From an uncultured Coriobacteriaceae bacterium (lineage in GTDB: Bacteria; Actinomycetota; Coriobacteriia; Coriobacteriales; Atopobiaceae): DNA of 46,289 bases. The notes under the pieces are model-generated. The model did no database searches and had not been told where the DNA came from. It saw only the letters and a program-made list of their open reading frames with translations. Shown here piece after piece: positions 42,592-46,289 of this stretch (positions are counted from its first letter, which is position 1; each line of letters begins with the position of its first letter). The position numbers and the translations under genes are program-made. The stretch lies in NCBI GenBank assembly GCA_902793465.1, contig CADBDT010000034.1, positions 1-46,289 on the forward strand, given 5' to 3'.

Positions 42592-43436
42592 CGATTGAAG
42601 AACTGAAAGCACTATTCACCTCTTTTGAAAACGTCCCATTTGCGAAGGGCGGTCAAAAGATGGTGTTCAGCGCCATACATCCCCAATACGGACCAACTGT
42701 AGTCAAAATACTCTTGTCTTCAGACGCACGCACGGAAAGAGAAATCGATTTAGTGAAGCGATATCACTTCAAAGACGTCCCTCGGATCTTTGAAGTGGTC
42801 GAAATAGACTATTATGGCAAACCCACAAAAGCCATCGTGGAAGAGCGCGTCATTGGAAAGAGCCTCCGAAACGAAATCGAGTCAGGGCATCGATACGCGC
42901 TCGATGAAGCAGTCGACTTCGTGGAGAGCATTCTCAGGATTATCGAGCAGGTTTGGAGCCACAGGATTGTGCATAGAGACATAAAGCCGGAGAATATCAT
43001 TCTGCGTCCCAGCGGCCAACCGTGCCTGATAGACTTCGGCATCGCAAGGGCTCTTGATGAGGATTCCATCACAAAGACCAACGATCTTGGACCGTTCACT
43101 CCCGGTTATGCGGCACCGGAGATATTCACTTTGGGGAAGAACGCGATTGACACTCGAGCGGATCTATACTCTATCGGAGTCGTTACGTATGAATTGATAA
43201 CTGGCGAAAACCCATTTCTAAAAAATGCATCCAATATTTTACAAGTCCTTTATAACACCACGACCATAACACCTCTTCAGCATACGATTGATGGGGACAC
43301 CCAGTCACAGTTTATGGGTTTTCTAAGTTCCATGATGAGTAAGGATCGTTTCGCACGTCCTAGGAATGCCTCCGAAGCAATCCAGTGGCTCAACGCCGCA
43401 AAGAAGACTTTTCAGCCAGAAAGGCTAATTGTATGA
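42588..43436 (+). CDS. Soluble Ser/Thr protein kinase (Hanks type)
   Basis: A 282-residue kinase with little outside the catalytic domain. Gly-rich loop FAKGGQKMVFSA, Lys40 (VVKIL), HRDIKPEN at 129-136, DFG at 149-151, TPGYAAPE at 171-178 and DLYSIGVVTYELITGENPF are all present, so it should be active. No membrane helix and no PASTA domain, unlike PknB-type kinases of cell-wall control. ATG 42588 has GGAGGGG nine bases upstream. It overlaps both neighbours by four bases (ATGA), so nuclease, kinase and third protein are made together. A role in switching the partners by phosphorylation is inferred. Confidence 0.92.
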   Translation: MTIEELKALFTSFENVPFAKGGQKMVFSAIHPQYGPTVVKILLSSDARTEREIDLVKRYHFKDVPRIFEVVEIDYYGKPTKAIVEERVIGKSLRNEIESGHRYALDEAVDFVESILRIIEQVWSHRIVHRDIKPENIILRPSGQPCLIDFGIARALDEDSITKTNDLGPFTPGYAAPEIFTLGKNAIDTRADLYSIGVVTYELITGENPFLKNASNILQVLYNTTTITPLQHTIDGDTQSQFMGFLSSMMSKDRFARPRNASEAIQWLNAAKKTFQPERLIV

Positions 43437-44638
43437 AGTTTGGGATTCAGATGGGCTACGGCCTACAACAAGCCTCAATAGACCTTACGCGTAAATGGGG
43501 CGGCGGAGCTGTTGTTGTTACGCCGCGAGTTTTTAGATTCCAAAACGGAGTGCCAATCGAATCCTCAATTATAAAGTATTGCAAAAGAATCTCTAAATAC
43601 GCCTCCGAGGTCTTTTTTGACCCCATGCTCTATATTGGCAAAGATCAGATACGGCAAGTCGCGAATGCCAAGTACTCGCAAAGGGTCAACGGGACGAATG
43701 CAGACGGATACCTCAACGCCATACCAGAAATCCTAGCCCTCAACGAAGAATGCAATACAAGCGCGACAATACTTCCCTCTTGGACCATAGGAGTCTGTGA
43801 CAATGAGTGGGCATTATACCAGGAACGCTCGTCACACGTGGCAAAGCAGCAAAACGCTGAACGCCGAGTGTTTGTTACACTATCGCTCTCGTCTGACCTA
43901 CTAAAACAAGTGGAAACGATTGATTGGATTGCAGAAAACTCAGATAGGTGGCATTCAGATGGTGCGTTTCTTGCCCTCGAACATCCTAACAACGACTATC
44001 TGACCCATGAACCGCTGTGGCTGCTCAACGTGCTATGCCTAATTGCGTCACTTAAGCGGACGGGAAAAGAGGTCATGATTGGGTATGGAAGTCATCAGCT
44101 CCTCTTTTCCGCACTTGCAAAGTGTGACTACCTGTGCTGTGGCAACTTTCTTAATGTACGACGATTCCACACCGAGGATTTTCGCCAGAGTAGGGAAGAA
44201 GCCCGAGGCCATAGGGCGACATGGTATTACGTCCCACAGGCGTTATCTGAGTTTAAGGTCCCCTCGCTTGACCTTGCACATGCCATGGGCGTTTTACAAA
44301 GCTTAAAACCTCCTTACGAAGATACGTACGCCAACATGCTGTTCGCAGGGGCAATTCCATCAAGCACAGCATATAACGAAGGCATGTCTTTCAAGCATTA
44401 CCTAAACTCGCTCTACTGGCAAAGTGAGCAATTGACCCTAAGGGACTACGATGAGACTTTCTATGCATGCCAATCGCTCATAAGGACCGCTGAGACACTT
44501 GTAGACGGTCTCCGTCAGGTTGGGGTGCATGACAGGGACAGGAACTTCTCGCAAGCGTCGCAGGCGTGCAGTCAGGCAATCTCGGCATTTAACACCAAAA
44601 TGGGGTTCGTCATGAGAAACGCGTGGCACGAGCTGTGA
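43433..44638 (+). CDS. Unknown protein of the nuclease-kinase operon, TIM-barrel-like
   Basis: A 401-residue protein, family not recognised. The segment pattern suggests an alpha/beta barrel: GGGAVVVTPRVF, ASEVFFDPMLYI, TILPSWTIG, RRVFVTLSLSSD, HSDGAFLALEHPN, GKEVMIGYGSHQLLFSALAK, CDYLCCGNFLNVRRF. The layout slightly recalls queuine tRNA-ribosyltransferase-type (TGT/DpdA) barrels, but I do not see their catalytic or zinc motifs clearly. The last 120 residues are helical. Start ATG 43433 overlaps the kinase stop as ATGA; it ends the operon. Bases are visibly A/T-rich against the GC-rich core, a sign of transfer. Confidence 0.75.
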   Translation: MKFGIQMGYGLQQASIDLTRKWGGGAVVVTPRVFRFQNGVPIESSIIKYCKRISKYASEVFFDPMLYIGKDQIRQVANAKYSQRVNGTNADGYLNAIPEILALNEECNTSATILPSWTIGVCDNEWALYQERSSHVAKQQNAERRVFVTLSLSSDLLKQVETIDWIAENSDRWHSDGAFLALEHPNNDYLTHEPLWLLNVLCLIASLKRTGKEVMIGYGSHQLLFSALAKCDYLCCGNFLNVRRFHTEDFRQSREEARGHRATWYYVPQALSEFKVPSLDLAHAMGVLQSLKPPYEDTYANMLFAGAIPSSTAYNEGMSFKHYLNSLYWQSEQLTLRDYDETFYACQSLIRTAETLVDGLRQVGVHDRDRNFSQASQACSQAISAFNTKMGFVMRNAWHEL

Positions 44639-44639
44639 G

Positions 44640-44898
44640 CAAATCCCAAACGACCTTACTATAACGACGAGCAAACCTGCCCTCACGTAGTACGCAGAGC
44701 GTCCACAGCTCGACCATGAGAAACAGACGCGGTTCAGGCCACAACATTACCCATATACACCGACTTCATAATCGTTATTGTTGTAATAATAGTTCGTAAT
44801 CTTTATATGGTTTGAATGTAAGCGCCAAAAGTAGCGCGTCTTCACCTGCGGCGTAATCGGCGAGACAATCGTTGCCAACCAACGGACGGGAGGCAGCG
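44640..44898. other. AT-rich gap, no gene seen
   Basis: The region is rich in TTATTGTTGTAATAA-like bases. No coding or RNA feature can be supported. Confidence 0.45.
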
Positions 44899-45264
44899 AT
44901 GACGTCGCAACAGATCCAGAACAGGGCATTGCGCAGGGAGCAGGTCGAAAGGTACCTGGCCACCGACATGACGGTCAAGGAGTGGTGCGGGCTCAACCAC
45001 GTCAGCGAGTCCACCATGTACCGATGGATGGCCCTCTTCCGTAACGAGGAGCCGGGCATGTTCGCGGACCCCACGTGCGGGGAGTGGATCGAGCTGTCGC
45101 GCGACTCGATGGCGGCGAGGACCGCGCTGGCGGTCAGGCCGGACGGCGATGTGGCCGGGTCGGGGGCCGAGGCCGCCAGTGACGAGACCTCGCGCGCCGA
45201 CGTCGCGGGCGCGCTGGTGGTACGCGTGAACGGCGCCGACGTCGTGGTTCCGGAGGGCGTGTGA
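44899..45264 (+). mobile_element. tnpA: IS66-family accessory protein TnpA (only part of the IS left)
   Basis: A 121-residue TnpA: MTSQQIQNRALRREQVERYL, then DMTVKEWCGLNHVSESTMYR WM, a helix-turn-helix shared by IS66 OrfA proteins. The C-terminus is Ala/Asp-rich and ends VNGADVVVPEGV. ATG 44899 has GGGAGG upstream. In a full IS66, TnpB and a TnpC transposase follow; here the sequence changes at 45265 into IS21-type repeats, so the element was cut by another insertion. Confidence 0.85.
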
Positions 45265-45279
45265 TTATTCCGAGCTATA

Positions 45280-45390
45280 TCGGCATCCGTTCCAGAGCGT
45301 CGGTCCAGCGTTCCAAGCATCGGCACCCATTACGGGTACCGGCACCCCTTACGGGCAACCGGCACCCATTTCATGATGTCGGTACCACTA
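45280..45390. mobile_element. Two abutting IS21-type ends (about 20-base tandem units)
   Basis: Units at about 20-base spacing: TCGGCATCCGTTCCAGAGCG (45280), TCGGTCCAGCGTTCCAAGCA (45300), TCGGCACCCATTACGGG (45320), CCGGCACCCCTTACGGG (45339), CCGGCACCCATTTC (45359), TCGGTACC (45379). The first two resemble the 32470 type, the others the element carrying istB. So two IS ends seem to meet near 45319. Confidence 0.7.
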
Positions 45391-45687
45391 AAGTTCGCGG
45401 TATGTTCCCCACTCCCCGTCGTCAAACGCGTCTGGGTGGGAGAGCGGAAGGACGGTCACCTCGTCGTCGTAGATTGTGGCAAAGGTCCCGTATCCGACGT
45501 ACTCGTGTGCCGTGCGCACCGCAAGCTCGAAGAGAGCGCCGTATGGCGAGGAATCTATGTCTACTGGGGCGATTTGCGCCGTTGCGGCGTCGACGATCAG
45601 GTCCTCGAGTTCCTGCGGGACGGGCATCCACAGGTGCTGCGAGCACACCTTGCGCAACGCGCGCCTAATTCTTCTTTCGTTTGGCAT
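45388..45687 (-). CDS. Small protein following istB
   Basis: A 99-residue protein starting MPNERRIRRALRKVCSQHLW, then a mostly acidic second half (PVDIDSSPYGALFELAVRT). Family not recognised. It overlaps the end of istB by about 23 bases and ends at the IS end repeats, so it seems to be part of this IS21-type element as a passenger or extra gene. Confidence 0.6.
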   Translation of the reverse strand: MPNERRIRRALRKVCSQHLWMPVPQELEDLIVDAATAQIAPVDIDSSPYGALFELAVRTAHEYVGYGTFATIYDDEVTVLPLSHPDAFDDGEWGTYREL

Positions 45688-46267
45688 ATTCCCTCAGCTC
45701 CTCGTCCATGCATCGCTCTCGCATCGAGACCTCGCCCCTGAGCTCGATGGCGTAGGCGTTGTTCTTGAGGCGATCCACGATGGATTCGGCGGCGGGGTAG
45801 TCCCCCATGCGGGACGGCCACCCCTCCACGCGGTACTGGGCGCAGACTATGGTCGACTTCCTGGCCCGGGTCCGCGCGTCGACGACGGCGAACAGCTCGT
45901 CGACCGCCTCGGGCTTGGTCTCCTTCAGGAGCCAGTCGTCTATGACCAGGAGCTGCTTCGTCTTCAGCTGCTTGGTGCGCTTGGCGTGCGCGATGGGGTC
46001 ATAGCGCAGCGTGCCGAGCTCGTCCACCATCTCCGGCATCGAGACGCACTCCACGCGGTAGAGCTGGCGGCAGGCCGAGAGGGCGAGGGCTGACACGAGC
46101 CACGACTTTCCCGCCCCGGAGGCGCCGAGCACTATCACGTTGTGCCCCTTGGCTATGAAGGCGCAGGTCGCGAGCCTGTCGATGAGCCCGATGTTAGAGT
46201 CGGGCGTTTTTAGCCAATTGTGGAGTCGGATTAAATTGACCAATCCTAGTCGATTGATAATCGCCAA
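45665..46267 (-). pseudogene. istB: IS21 helper ATPase IstB, N-terminus lost
   Basis: About 200 residues, of which roughly the last 178 are IstB: NVIVLGASGAGKSWL (Walker A), KQLLVIDDWLL (Walker B), STIVCAQYRVEGW and NNAYAIELRGEVSMRERC. IstB is normally about 250 residues; the first 70 are missing. The open frame begins in MAIINRLGLVNLIRL, which is translated from 24-base IS end repeats at 46224-46289. So another IS21-like element is inserted into istB. No full istA for this element is in the window. Confidence 0.85.
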
Positions 46268-46289
46268 TTCCAGTCGGATCTAATTCGCC
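46224..46289. mobile_element. IS21-type end: three 24-base units
   Basis: AGTCGGATTAAATTGACCAA (46224), AGTCGATTGATAATCGCCAA (46248) and AGTCGGATCTAATTCGCC (46272) are exactly 24 bases apart. They cut istB and continue past the window edge. They resemble the remnant at 25464-25512. Confidence 0.78.

Overview
The window looks like a piece of a fairly GC-rich Actinomycetota chromosome, most likely class Coriobacteriia (Atopobium/Olsenella/Collinsella type). I base this on the clustered core genes, the frequent GTG/TTG starts with strong Shine-Dalgarno sites, an archaeal-looking topoisomerase I with several zinc ribbons, and the many short palindromic repeats. The genus is inference; no rRNA or tRNA gene was found.

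Region 1 (about 1-18300) is conserved chromosome, nearly all on the minus strand. In transcription order, one run is a TPR protein, a STAS protein, TatA/B and TatC. Next come topoisomerase I, thymidylate kinase, the DNA polymerase III delta' subunit, RicT/PSP1, a GH5-like pseudoenzyme, RsmI, a HerA-like ATPase and an acyl-CoA thioesterase. Several junctions overlap by 4 bases (ATGA/GTGA), so translation is probably coupled. A separate surface module (14463-16654) holds a secreted protein with an LPXTG-like tail, a class D-like sortase and a four-helix membrane protein. A rhomboid protease follows on the plus strand. Gaps hold at least four families of palindromic repeats.

Region 2 (about 18300-28600) is a graveyard of small accessory genes. 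It contains an Rpn-type nuclease, two VanZ-like paralogues, a possible two-gene toxin-antitoxin pair with a GNAT enzyme, an intact Phd antitoxin whose toxin is deleted, and two further decayed copies of the same ParE/RelE-type toxin. A GNAT gene lies in pieces, two of them separated by a 1.35 kb insert bounded by 23-bp direct repeats. The insert carries a DUF3800 gene preceded by a small structured RNA. An AlbA/Schlafen-type regulator sits behind a helically phased operator array.

Region 3 (about 28600-46289) is a defence island mixed with broken insertion sequences. It has a DUF4365 nuclease-like protein, an AbiF/Abi_2 HEPN gene with its own upstream RNA (frameshifted), a 1336-residue NACHT NTPase with a nuclease-like N-terminus, a HEPN-motif protein, and a translationally coupled operon of a PD-(D/E)XK nuclease, a Ser/Thr kinase and an unknown protein. 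The IS material is partial: two IS21 istA halves fused head to head, IS110, IS3, IS66 tnpA, and an istB with its start cut off. The best candidate for an undescribed system is the nuclease-kinase-unknown operon at 41863-44638; the two RNA-linked genes (DUF3800, AbiF) come next.
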